Below are positions 1 through 7,140 of a DNA stretch of 11,565 nucleotides, in pieces. Position 1 is the first letter of the stretch, and every line of letters starts with the position of its first letter. Both the position numbers and the translations under genes were made by a program. Source of the stretch: an uncultured Eubacteriales bacterium (lineage in GTDB: Bacteria > Bacillota > Clostridia > Oscillospirales > CAG-272); NCBI GenBank assembly GCA_934476315.1, contig CAKSNQ010000043.1:1-11565 (forward strand). Reading direction: 5' to 3'. The notes beneath the pieces were generated by a model. It was given only the letters and a program-made list of their open reading frames with translations. It had not been told where the DNA came from and searched no databases.

Positions 1-191
1 TTGGTTTTCAGTTCAAAGGAATAATCATGCTCGGACGAGCCCGGATAAAAGATTTTTGCAAAATCCGTGCTCCATCCATCGCTGACGACCGGATGATGCG
101 TAACAATGATTACGCAGCGATACTGTGAACGGCGCACGACTTCAAGGGCAGTCAGCGTTTTGCCAAAGCGCATTTTGGCATATAAAAGCAT
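1..191 (-). pseudogene. 5'-truncated SF2 restriction-type helicase fragment, running off the left edge
   Basis: Reading leftwards from an ATG at 191, about 63 codons stay open to the window edge. Residues 5-12 read AKMRFGKT, a Walker A (motif I) of the kind found in DEAD/DEAH helicases linked to restriction systems. Residues 28-40 read IIVTHHPVVSDGW, the following strand and motif Ia region of the same proteins. In that family motif I lies well inside the protein, after an N-terminal segment. Here it begins six residues after the first possible Met, and an in-frame TAA (195-197) lies directly upstream. The 58 bases between this start and the operon end hold no N-terminal part in any frame and no clear ribosome binding site. 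I infer that the front of the gene was lost, probably when the neighbouring operon arrived. The rest lies outside the window, so an internal start on a shorter protein is possible but less likely. Confidence 0.6.
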
Positions 192-249
192 ATTTTAAAT
201 TAAAACAACTCTTCATTCTACGAAAGCAGCCCAAATCCCTTCCTGTGAA

Positions 250-1665
250 TCAATCCGCTTTTGGTTCCACCCGATCCACCCTGAGATTGGGAAAGTACTT
301 ACAGAACTCACGGATTTCTTCGCGGTAGTCGCCCTGCATTTCGACGAAGTGATGGATGTAAGGACCGTCAAGAAGCTTATCCTCCACTGCCTGAAGATTC
401 TCAAATTCACCCCAAATGTAGGTGCCGTGTGTCAGGGGTCCCTCGATTGTATGGCAATGGAGAGGGAGAATGACATACTGCCCGCCGGTCTCGCGGTCGA
501 TGCGTGCCACGGTATAGTCGCCGTCCTTCCCGCGGAACCATTCGCGCTGGTTGACCAGTCTTGCCTCACTGTCGGGGGCTTTTTGCGAGAGTGGGAACGG
601 TCCGCAGTGCCAGAGCAACTCTGCGTTTTTGTTTTCGGGATGCCGCACAGTGAACTCCCCGAACAGCGGCTTACCCTCCCCCAACGTTGCGCACTTCAGG
701 AGCGCCATGGTCATGGCACAGTGCAGGTCGCTCTCACAGGAGACCAGGTATCCGAGATCGTTCAGCAGCCCATAGACCGCACAGGGTGCCAGTCCCGCAA
801 ACATCACGGGGGTCGCCGTCCAGCATTCGGCGGAAAGAATGTCGAGGTCGAACTCCTCAAACAGGTGCCGATAGGTTGCCGCAAGCGTTGCCATGGGCTT
901 GATTTGCGGCGGAGTCAGGTCGTCGAGGCGGAAGTTGTGGGTGAAGTATCGCTCATACTCCGCAATTTCCTTTGCGTACTTCTCCGGCGCTTCCTTCATT
1001 CTCTGCTCAAGCGTGGCAAAGTTGATGGGGATAATCTTTACCCCGAACTGCTCCATCAGCTCACCCTCGTTCCAGATGACCGAGAAGAAGGGTGCGGGAC
1101 GGGTCCCGAGCTGACCGATGCGCATCCCGCGGAAATTCTTGACCATACAGACAACACGTACGAAGCGGTCAAAGCCCTCCCGGAATTCCGGGGATTCCAC
1201 CCGGCAGCACGGCAGGTGGGAAAACGGAATGTGGAACCGTTGCAGCTGCCGTGATACGCCAAACAGCCCGCACTGCGAATCGGTCGGGCGCATTCCGTCC
1301 TCATAGTACTCGTCATCCAGCGGCGCCCACAGAAGGACCGGCTTGCCGAGCGCCTGCGCAATATCCGCAGCCGCTTCCTCGTTTCCGAAATTGCAGTTGA
1401 TAATCATCACCGCGTCCACGTTCTCCCTGCGGAACCGCTCAATGACCGCCTGCGCGCTTGCCGCGTCAAAGATCAGGTCATGGTGTCCCAGTCCACGTTG
1501 ATCGGTAAAGCTGACGTGATCGTTTGCAAAGTGGCTTTCGATATAATCAATATTCTTTTTCTCCCGCTGTTCTGCGGAATACCAAGTGAGAAAGGTTCCG
1601 CGCGGACGGTCTGTGGTGTTGCGCCGCATGGCAACAAGACCGACCTTTACCCGATAATCAAGCAT
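250..1665 (-). CDS. Sugar isomerase of the L-fucose/L-arabinose isomerase fold (471 aa)
   Basis: The protein resembles the L-fucose/L-arabinose isomerase superfamily, Mn2+-dependent cytosolic enzymes that interconvert aldoses and ketoses. The first ~170 residues look like the Rossmann-type N-terminal domains, including VDAVMIINCNFGNEEAA (83-99). The metal-site region is visible in the second half: Glu280 in SAECW, Glu311/Asp313 in CESD, and His353 in LWHCG. In the family these positions bind the metal and carry the acid/base residues. The length is shorter than true FucI (~590) and near AraA (~500), so the substrate cannot be named. The ATG at 1665 was chosen because TGGAGG sits just upstream. 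A longer reading frame to 1818 would overlap the preceding gene by 160 bases and lacks such a site. The start overlaps the EtfBA stop by 8 bases, implying translational coupling. It is the last gene of the operon, and I see no intrinsic terminator after it. Confidence 0.8.
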   Translation of the reverse strand: MLDYRVKVGLVAMRRNTTDRPRGTFLTWYSAEQREKKNIDYIESHFANDHVSFTDQRGLGHHDLIFDAASAQAVIERFRRENVDAVMIINCNFGNEEAAADIAQALGKPVLLWAPLDDEYYEDGMRPTDSQCGLFGVSRQLQRFHIPFSHLPCCRVESPEFREGFDRFVRVVCMVKNFRGMRIGQLGTRPAPFFSVIWNEGELMEQFGVKIIPINFATLEQRMKEAPEKYAKEIAEYERYFTHNFRLDDLTPPQIKPMATLAATYRHLFEEFDLDILSAECWTATPVMFAGLAPCAVYGLLNDLGYLVSCESDLHCAMTMALLKCATLGEGKPLFGEFTVRHPENKNAELLWHCGPFPLSQKAPDSEARLVNQREWFRGKDGDYTVARIDRETGGQYVILPLHCHTIEGPLTHGTYIWGEFENLQAVEDKLLDGPYIHHFVEMQGDYREEIREFCKYFPNLRVDRVEPKAD

Positions 1666-3037
1666 GATACAAATCCTCCAATTCTTCAAACGAACAGCGG
1701 ATGCCATAGTCCGCATAATCAAATATCGGCGCGTGCGGGTCGGGGTTGACAGCAATGACCGTTCCGGATCGGTCCATTCCCGCAAGATGATGCACCGCGC
1801 CCGAAATGCCGATGGCAAGATAAACTGTGGGGGAAACGGTCTTTCCCGTCAACCCCACCTGCTCGCAGTACGGGGCAAAGCCGCCGTCCACCAGCTTGCG
1901 CGATACGGCAAAGTCTGCACCGAGGCGGGTTGCCATGTCTCGTACCCCGTCCAGTTGTTTCCGCACGCCGTAGCCAGCCGCAACGATTAGAGACGCGCTC
2001 TGCTCGGTGTGACATCGGACGGTTGCCAGTGCCGGTACTGTTTCCGACACGATCTTCGCAATCAGACTGCCCGACAGCGCGGGACGGTACAGAACAGCCC
2101 TCTCGTTCTCTGCGGTCACGGCGGTACAGTCGGCGCACAGCCCGAGCTTTTCTCTTGCCGCCAGCCGCGCGGCAGTCTCCCGTGAAACGGGATCATTCCC
2201 GAACAGCACGGCGTCCGGCTTTTTTTGCGCAATGACATCTGCCAGTTCCGCGACAGAGCATAACGGAATTTCCTGCGGATTGTCGCAGACCGCCTGCGCA
2301 AAGGGCAAGGCTTCTGAGCCGACCGACAGAACGCACGGGAGCCTTTCCCCGTCTTCCTGCAGTGCGGTAAGTGCCCTCCTCCCCCGCAGGGCTTCGGCAA
2401 GGATTTCCGGTAGGTCGCGCGGCGGTAGGATGCGGCATTTCCGTCTGCCGGCGGTGTTCTCCTTGGTGGCAAGTACCCGTGTGGGCGATCCGGTCAGCCC
2501 GCACCGCATGGGGTCAGCCCCGATGTCGGCGGCGGTCCATGTTTCCACGGATCCCACGCGGGACAGCAAGGACGGCAGACGCAGAACCGCCTGCTTTTCC
2601 ACCGCAAGCAGAGCGCGTAGCGGAATGTTACGGTTCCCCTCCCGTGTAACGGCATTCCCGCCGGTGACGGTCAGTATATCGGGCAGAAAATCATACCCCG
2701 CCATCTCCGCGAGCATCGGCGGCACCTGTCCCGTATCCCCGATCAGTGTTTTTCTGCCGCAAAGGATGCGGTCGGGCTTCAGCCGTTCCATCGCGCGGGA
2801 CAGCACATAGGCGGTTGCAAGCGTATCCGAGCCGGCAAACAGCGGATCGGACAGCAGAACCGCACGGGATGCACCGAGACGGGTCAGGTGCAGGAGCAGA
2901 TCGGCAGTTTTGGGAACGCCCATGCTGACGAGAATTACCTCCGCATCCGGTTCCGACAGCGCGACCTCATACGCCGATGCGTCAAACGGGCTCAGCTCGC
3001 CGTCAAGCCCCTGCCGGACGCAGACCGCAATTCTCAT
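1658..3037 (-). CDS. etfBA: Single-chain electron-transfer flavoprotein (EtfB-EtfA fusion, 459 aa)
   Basis: One polypeptide carries both halves of an ETF. Residues 1 to ~215 match EtfB: an MRIAVCVRQ start, VILVSMG (34-40), and the nucleotide-loop segment CGRKTLIGDTGQVPP (93-107), where the usual DGDTxQVGP has become IGDTGQVPP. Residues ~230-459 match EtfA: YRPALSG (317-323), PALATVR (335-341), then the FAD-binding domain with SR (379-380), QVGLTGKTVSP (393-403), GISGAVHHLAG (410-420), NPD (431-433) and APIFDYADYGI (436-446). All the usual EtfA FAD contacts appear present. At 459 residues it is clearly shorter than separate EtfB plus EtfA (roughly 580), so linkers and surface parts have been trimmed. 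The probable role is to accept electrons from the oxidase/Fe-S pair encoded upstream in the operon. Whether it bifurcates electrons cannot be told from sequence alone. Its ATG overlaps the kinase stop by 4 bases (ATGA), behind AGGGAG. Confidence 0.9.
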   Translation of the reverse strand: MRIAVCVRQGLDGELSPFDASAYEVALSEPDAEVILVSMGVPKTADLLLHLTRLGASRAVLLSDPLFAGSDTLATAYVLSRAMERLKPDRILCGRKTLIGDTGQVPPMLAEMAGYDFLPDILTVTGGNAVTREGNRNIPLRALLAVEKQAVLRLPSLLSRVGSVETWTAADIGADPMRCGLTGSPTRVLATKENTAGRRKCRILPPRDLPEILAEALRGRRALTALQEDGERLPCVLSVGSEALPFAQAVCDNPQEIPLCSVAELADVIAQKKPDAVLFGNDPVSRETAARLAAREKLGLCADCTAVTAENERAVLYRPALSGSLIAKIVSETVPALATVRCHTEQSASLIVAAGYGVRKQLDGVRDMATRLGADFAVSRKLVDGGFAPYCEQVGLTGKTVSPTVYLAIGISGAVHHLAGMDRSGTVIAVNPDPHAPIFDYADYGIRCSFEELEDLYHA

Positions 3038-4509
3038 ATCTCTCCCTCGCTGTAGATCGGTGCCAACGCGTCATGCACGCGGCGGTAGGTTTTGTACCGT
3101 GCCGCGTAGCGTTTCGTGCTTCCTTCATTCGGAGTCAGCGTCCGGACCGTGCGGACGCAGTGCGCCACGGCTTGGTCAAAGCCATCGAACAGTCCGACCG
3201 CGACACCCGCGAGCATGGCAGAACCGAGGGAAGAATCGCTGTTTTCGGTAACGGTCAGGGTCAGCCCCAGGCAGTCCGAAACGATCTGCCCCCACAGCGG
3301 ACTGCCCGCGCCGCCCCCGATGAGCGTGGCGGTTTTCCCATGCGGAATGCCGAGCGTTTCCAGATAGCGGTAGCAATCGAGAAGCGAGAGTGCAACGCCC
3401 TCCAGCACCGCGCGGTCAAAGTGGGCTTTTGTATGGGTGGAGCGCACACCGATGAAACTGCCGCATAGGGCAGGGTCGGCGTAAGGGGTCAGCTCGCCGT
3501 TGAGATACGGATGGAACATCAGTCCCTCACAGCCGATGGGAATCGATTCGGTGGCGGTGTCAATTTCACGGTAGCTGCCCCCGAAGGTGTCGCGGTACCA
3601 GCGCAGAGCGGATGCGGCGGCTTTTGTTGCCGTTCCGGGATACCACAACCCGCGCACAGCGTGGGGGTAGCAGACCAGTTGACGGTCGGGGCAGGCGTGA
3701 TCGGTAATGACGCAGATACGCCCCGCCGTGGCGAGTTTGACGGTCATGTCCCCCTTGCGGACCGCCCCTGAAGCCAGAATTTCCATGCAGGTATCGGTTG
3801 TCCCGCAAATGACAGGGGTTCCCTCTGCCAGCCCCGTTTGTGCGGCGGCTGTCGCGGTAACGGTGCCGGCGGAATCGGTGGGCGCGCAGAGCGGCGGAAG
3901 CTGTTGAACCGTCAGTCCGGCAAACGCGCACAGGTCGGCATCCCACTCTCCACTCTCGCAATTGTATAGCATACTCCCCGCCGCCTCAATGCGGTCAGTG
4001 CAGAGGATCCCGGTCAGGCGATAGCGGAGCCAGTCCTTTTCAAACAGAACATACCGGATTTTTTCGTGAATCTGCGGCTCGTTTTCCTTCAGCCACAACA
4101 ACTGCGGAAGCGTCCAGATGGTGTCGGGGCTGTGGTAGGTTTTTGCAAAAATCTCCGCGCCGTGCGCCCGCCGCAGTCCTGCCGACTGTTCCGCACTCCG
4201 GCTGTCCGTCCAATGGATGCAGGGACGCAAGGGGGTCATTTTCCCATCGCAGACCACCGCCGAATGCGTAGCGGAATCAATTGCGACTGCGGCAATCTCC
4301 CCGGCTCGAATATTCCCTTTTCGAAGGACCTCCCGCGAACAGGTGCAGAGCGCATTCCACCAGTCGGTGGGATTCTGCTCGCACGCGCGGGCGGTCGGAT
4401 GTGCGGTCGGATACTCCACGGTATGAGTGGCGGCGATTTGCCCGTCCGCGCAAAGCAGGGTCGCTTTCGCAGCACCACCGCCGAAGTCGATGCCCAATGT
4501 ATAACGCAT
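3034..4509 (-). CDS. FGGY-family carbohydrate kinase, xylulokinase-like (491 aa)
   Basis: This is a cytosolic ATP-dependent kinase of ketoses or polyols. The N-terminal phosphate loop reads LGIDFGGGAAKATLL (5-19). The substrate-side motif is IHWTDSRS (98-105), and CGTTDTC (235-241) places the catalytic Asp at 239. YLNGELTPYADP (335-346) and IGGGAGSPLWGQI (397-409) are typical of the C-terminal ATP-binding half. Length matches xylulokinase, L-fuculokinase and L-ribulokinase relatives, and motifs alone do not separate these. The ATG at 4509 follows AGGAGA at a good distance. An in-frame extension to 4680 would read through the repeat and into the IolB gene, so it was rejected. It is the first gene after the 101-base repeat-bearing gap and overlaps the EtfBA start by 4 bases. 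It is one of two sugar kinases in the operon, and the other belongs to an unrelated family. Confidence 0.88.
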   Translation of the reverse strand: MRYTLGIDFGGGAAKATLLCADGQIAATHTVEYPTAHPTARACEQNPTDWWNALCTCSREVLRKGNIRAGEIAAVAIDSATHSAVVCDGKMTPLRPCIHWTDSRSAEQSAGLRRAHGAEIFAKTYHSPDTIWTLPQLLWLKENEPQIHEKIRYVLFEKDWLRYRLTGILCTDRIEAAGSMLYNCESGEWDADLCAFAGLTVQQLPPLCAPTDSAGTVTATAAAQTGLAEGTPVICGTTDTCMEILASGAVRKGDMTVKLATAGRICVITDHACPDRQLVCYPHAVRGLWYPGTATKAAASALRWYRDTFGGSYREIDTATESIPIGCEGLMFHPYLNGELTPYADPALCGSFIGVRSTHTKAHFDRAVLEGVALSLLDCYRYLETLGIPHGKTATLIGGGAGSPLWGQIVSDCLGLTLTVTENSDSSLGSAMLAGVAVGLFDGFDQAVAHCVRTVRTLTPNEGSTKRYAARYKTYRRVHDALAPIYSEGEI

Positions 4510-4525
4510 AGGTTTTCTCCTGACG

Positions 4526-4602
4526 AAAAGTTTTTGAGGATTCTTCAGAAACTTTTTCAAAAAAGTTCCTGAAGCAGGGTTTGGGACAGCGTCCCAAGGT
4601 CT
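4526..4602 (-). repeat. Two-hairpin intergenic repeat inside the operon
   Basis: The only sizeable gap in the operon (4510-4610) is filled by two hairpins. The larger, 4543-4574, has 15-base arms with a single mismatch that is a G-U pair on the transcript strand, around a 2-base loop. The smaller, 4581-4597, has perfect 7-base arms (TTGGGAC/GTCCCAA) around a 3-base loop. The unit resembles a repeat that I recall in many intergenic regions of gut Clostridia; that identification comes from memory, not a search. Transcribed leftwards, no T-run follows the large stem directly, so a simple intrinsic terminator is unlikely. Partial termination, RNA processing or stabilisation of the upstream message are all possible. 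It divides the operon into oxidase-to-IolB and kinase-to-isomerase halves. Confidence 0.75.
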
Positions 4603-4610
4603 TCCCACCC

Positions 4611-5399
4611 TCACTTCACCCAATCGTGCGCAGGATCGTTTGAACGATTGAAACCTTGGTGGTCGCCGGACATAAGCCACAGGAAGTAGGATTGGTACCC
4701 GGGTGTCGTGACGGTGGTGTGGTAGCCGTAGGGGAACTCCACCAGTTCGTCATTCTTCACGCGATAGGCTTCGTCCACCTTTCCGTCCGCTGTGTAGACG
4801 CACTGCACCGCAAAGCCTTGCTCCGGCTGGAACAGGAAATAGTAGATCTCCTCGGCAATGCACTCGCGCGGCATATCATCGGTGTCGTGCTTGTGCGGCG
4901 GGAAGCCCGCCCAGTTGCCCTCGGTGCAGTACGCCTCCCCGATTGTCAGCTTCAGCGCGTTGCTGTTGCCGTCCACCAGAAAGCTCGTCTCCCGCTCAAA
5001 CGGGACGCGCCCCAACCGTTTCAGAACCGCATGATCCTCGCGCAGGACCTGCGGCTCGGTCTTGCGGTCAACCGGCGTTGCGCAGACTGCGATTTTAACA
5101 CGGTCAATGGCTTCAATCTCACAGCGGTAGTCGCGCGGCAGATAGACGCACTCGGCGCGGCGGTTCTCGAATACCGTTCTGCGATTGCCGATGTTTCGCC
5201 ATTCCACCTCGTCGGAGCGGACATTACAATGTCCCGACAGCAGGATGAATGCCGTCTCCCTGTCCCCCGTTTCGAACGGCAATTTGTCTCCCGCGTCCAG
5301 CTCGATAATCCCGAACGACAGGCGGTGCAGACTGCATTCCCCGATTTTGCAAATCTCGGTATACCCCTTTGCGGGGTGGTAAGTTTTCTTAAAGTTCAT
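4611..5399 (-). CDS. iolB: IolB-family cupin isomerase (5-deoxy-glucuronate isomerase-like, 262 aa)
   Basis: IolB converts 5-deoxy-D-glucuronate to 2-deoxy-5-keto-D-gluconate in inositol catabolism. The sequence shows the two-cupin layout and the usual C-terminal landmarks: PPHKHD (167-172), with His169 and His171; AEEIYYFLF (182-190), with Glu183/184; QPEQGFAVQ (191-199); and YGYHTTVTTPGY (224-235), with His227. Together these are the expected metal ligands. The C-terminal DPAHDWVK (255-262) is also typical, and the length fits (~270). The ATG at 5399 follows AAGGAGAA and overlaps the PfkB gene stop by 11 bases. The neighbouring PfkB kinase and class II aldolase could be functional counterparts of IolC and IolJ. 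However, inositol dehydrogenase, inosose dehydratase and the ring-opening hydrolase are not in the window, so a different keto-sugar substrate is possible. The family call is firm and the substrate is not. Confidence 0.85.
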   Translation of the reverse strand: MNFKKTYHPAKGYTEICKIGECSLHRLSFGIIELDAGDKLPFETGDRETAFILLSGHCNVRSDEVEWRNIGNRRTVFENRRAECVYLPRDYRCEIEAIDRVKIAVCATPVDRKTEPQVLREDHAVLKRLGRVPFERETSFLVDGNSNALKLTIGEAYCTEGNWAGFPPHKHDTDDMPRECIAEEIYYFLFQPEQGFAVQCVYTADGKVDEAYRVKNDELVEFPYGYHTTVTTPGYQSYFLWLMSGDHQGFNRSNDPAHDWVK

Positions 5400-6303
5400 A
5401 ACCGTTCTCCTTCAGATAGGTTCTGACCGTTTCAAAATCCGGCACGCTCTCCCGCGCACCGATGCCCGTGCATTTGAGTGCCGAGGTTGCGGACGCAAAA
5501 TGGCAGCAGGTCAGATAATCATACCCGCGCAAAAGCGCCGCCGCAAACGCACCGTGGAACACGTCTCCCGCCCCGTTGGAATCCACCACCTGTGCGGGAT
5601 AAATCGGATAGGCAATTGTGTGCGTCCCGTCAAACAGGATGCCGCCCCGCTTGCCCTGCGTGATGACCACCACGGCAGGATGATAGGTGTCAAACAACGC
5701 TTTCGCCGCGTCGGTGGCGGTTTTGCATCCCGTTTCGGCAAGTGCGAATTCCTCGCTCGGAATCAGAATGTCCGAGACCGCCAACAGGCGCGCAACCTCC
5801 GGGTAATTCCCGCCGCAATCGTACAGCACCCGTTTCCCTGCGGCACGGGCAACGGTTGCGCCCTCCACCGCCGCTTCCAAATCGTTGCCGTCCACCATCA
5901 AAATTGTCGCTTCCGCAATGGCGGTCCTTTGCGCCGCATTCAGTACGGTCGGTGGCAAATTGCCGCGGTCGAACACGCAGGTGCGTGTTCCGCGATCGGC
6001 GGCAAGCAGAAGCGTGGACGAAAAGGAACGGTAACCGGACAGCGTTGCAATCAGGTCGGTCTTTACGCCGTATTTCTCAAAATCCGCCCGCAGGAATTGC
6101 CCGCTTGCATCATCGGCAAGCGTTCCGATGAACGCAGTATCGGCACCCAGCTTTGCGGCGGCGACCAGACCCGTTGCAACGGGCCCGCCGCCCGCCTGCC
6201 GCGATGCATCCGCCTTCATTTTGGTGTCCTCGGTCGGGTAGGTCGGCAGACACCACAGCGTATCGGCAACACACGCGCCGATACCGACAATCTGCGCCCT
6301 CAT
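5389..6303 (-). CDS. PfkB/ribokinase-family sugar kinase (304 aa)
   Basis: This is an ATP-dependent kinase of the ribokinase fold. Near the N terminus, AGGGPVATG (37-45) is the PfkB substrate-binding Gly-Gly signature, followed by LGADTAFIGTLADD (52-65). The C-terminal signature is DSNGAGDVFHGAFAAAL (241-257), with Asp247 as the catalytic base and GAGD as the anion hole; Ser-Asn replaces the more common Thr-Thr after the first Asp. The tail ALKCTGIGARESVPD (275-289) recalls, from memory, the E. coli sulfofructose kinase YihV and related kinases. IolC-type 2-deoxy-5-ketogluconate kinase is the alternative suggested by the adjacent IolB. The start overlaps the aldolase stop by 4 bases (ATGA) with GAGGGAA upstream. 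Position next to the aldolase implies that it makes the aldolase substrate. The exact sugar is open. Confidence 0.87.
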   Translation of the reverse strand: MRAQIVGIGACVADTLWCLPTYPTEDTKMKADASRQAGGGPVATGLVAAAKLGADTAFIGTLADDASGQFLRADFEKYGVKTDLIATLSGYRSFSSTLLLAADRGTRTCVFDRGNLPPTVLNAAQRTAIAEATILMVDGNDLEAAVEGATVARAAGKRVLYDCGGNYPEVARLLAVSDILIPSEEFALAETGCKTATDAAKALFDTYHPAVVVITQGKRGGILFDGTHTIAYPIYPAQVVDSNGAGDVFHGAFAAALLRGYDYLTCCHFASATSALKCTGIGARESVPDFETVRTYLKENGYEL

Positions 6304-7139
6304 GCTTTTCCCTCGGCACCCGTCAAGGCAATTTTGGAGAGTGCCAACCGTTTGACCGCCTCAATCGGCTTCTTCATAAAGAGATCGACTGCCAGACTGC
6401 GCGCGGGATCGTTCAACGTTTCCTGCGTTCCGTCCGCAAAGGCACAGCAGACATCGGTGCCGACGTTCATCTTGCGCACGCCCGCCGCGATTGCCGCACG
6501 AACCTGATCGTCCGGAATGCCGCTTCCGCCGTGCAGGACAAGCGGAATCCCCCCCGTGGCTTTACGGATGGCTTTGACCCGCTCGATATCCAGCTTCGGC
6601 GGCTTCCTGTAATGCCCGTGCGCGTTGCCAATGAGAACTGCCAGACAGGTCACACCGGTCTGTTTGACGAACTCCGCCGCTTCATCGGGAGACGTAAATT
6701 CATCCATCACGGCATCATTGACGCTTCCGACATGACCGATCTCCCCCTCTACACCGATACCAACCGCCGCGCAAAGGTCTACCACCTGCTTCGTCAGTGC
6801 AATGTTTTCCTCCAGCGGGTGCGTGGAGCCATCCAGCATGATGCCCGTCATGCCCCAGCGCAGGGAACGCTGTACCGAGAACAAATCGGGTCCGTGGTCA
6901 AGGTGCAGGCAGACCGGCACGCTTGCCCGTCCTGCCGCCGCCACCGCCGCGGGACAGATGTAAAATCCGACCTCCTCCTTGATCAGGCGCGGGTAGACCT
7001 GCACAATCACAGGTGCGTGCGCTTCCTCTGCCGCCGCAATCACCCCCATCAGGGTCTCGGTGTTGTACACATTGAATGCCGGAACGCAGAAGCCGCCCAC
7101 CTCCGCTCTACCGATGATCGTTTGCAGATTGACAAGCAT
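6300..7139 (-). CDS. Class II ketose-(bis)phosphate aldolase, FbaA/GatY/IolJ type (279 aa)
   Basis: This is a zinc-dependent aldolase that splits a phosphorylated ketose or keto-acid to DHAP and an aldehyde. LHLDHG (78-83) carries the catalytic Asp81 and zinc ligand His82. EGEIGHVGS (131-139) supplies the conserved Glu region. GNAHGHY (171-177) holds the second zinc His, and VLHGGSGIP (201-209) the third (His203). MNVGTD (224-229) is the phosphate-binding strand. Length matches the small class II group (~280), which contains fructose-bisphosphate, tagatose-bisphosphate and 2-deoxy-5-keto-gluconate-6-phosphate (IolJ) aldolases. These are hard to tell apart by eye. The ATG at 7139 follows GGAGG, one base after the Fe-S gene stop, and its own stop overlaps the PfkB start. 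IolJ activity would fit the IolB-kinase context. Sulfo- or deoxy-sugar phosphate cleavage is an alternative. Confidence 0.87.
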   Translation of the reverse strand: MLVNLQTIIGRAEVGGFCVPAFNVYNTETLMGVIAAAEEAHAPVIVQVYPRLIKEEVGFYICPAAVAAAGRASVPVCLHLDHGPDLFSVQRSLRWGMTGIMLDGSTHPLEENIALTKQVVDLCAAVGIGVEGEIGHVGSVNDAVMDEFTSPDEAAEFVKQTGVTCLAVLIGNAHGHYRKPPKLDIERVKAIRKATGGIPLVLHGGSGIPDDQVRAAIAAGVRKMNVGTDVCCAFADGTQETLNDPARSLAVDLFMKKPIEAVKRLALSKIALTGAEGKA

Positions 7140-7140
7140 T

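Noticed and set aside
349..1254. Long plus-strand reading frame (about 300 codons) opposite the isomerase gene
   Set aside because: It is a GC-rich antisense shadow: low-complexity Arg/Pro/His-rich product, no ribosome binding site, fully covered by a gene with clear family motifs.
1666..1818. In-frame N-terminal extension of the isomerase to 1818
   Set aside because: It would overlap the EtfBA gene by 160 bases and adds a non-homologous, basic leader. The ATG at 1665 has TGGAGG directly upstream.
4543..4574. Large stem in the operon gap as a rho-independent terminator
   Set aside because: In the direction of transcription no T-run follows the stem, and the adjacent GGGAC stem fits a repeat element better than a terminator.
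4510..4680. In-frame N-terminal extension of the FGGY kinase to 4680
   Set aside because: It would translate the hairpin repeat and overlap iolB. Kinase homology starts at the Met at 4509, behind AGGAGA.
5500..6507. Plus-strand reading frame of 335 codons opposite the PfkB kinase and aldolase genes
   Set aside because: It crosses the junction of two well-supported minus-strand genes, and its product has no recognisable motif. The same holds for 4656-5426, 6153-7238, 7060-7905 and 8210-9097.
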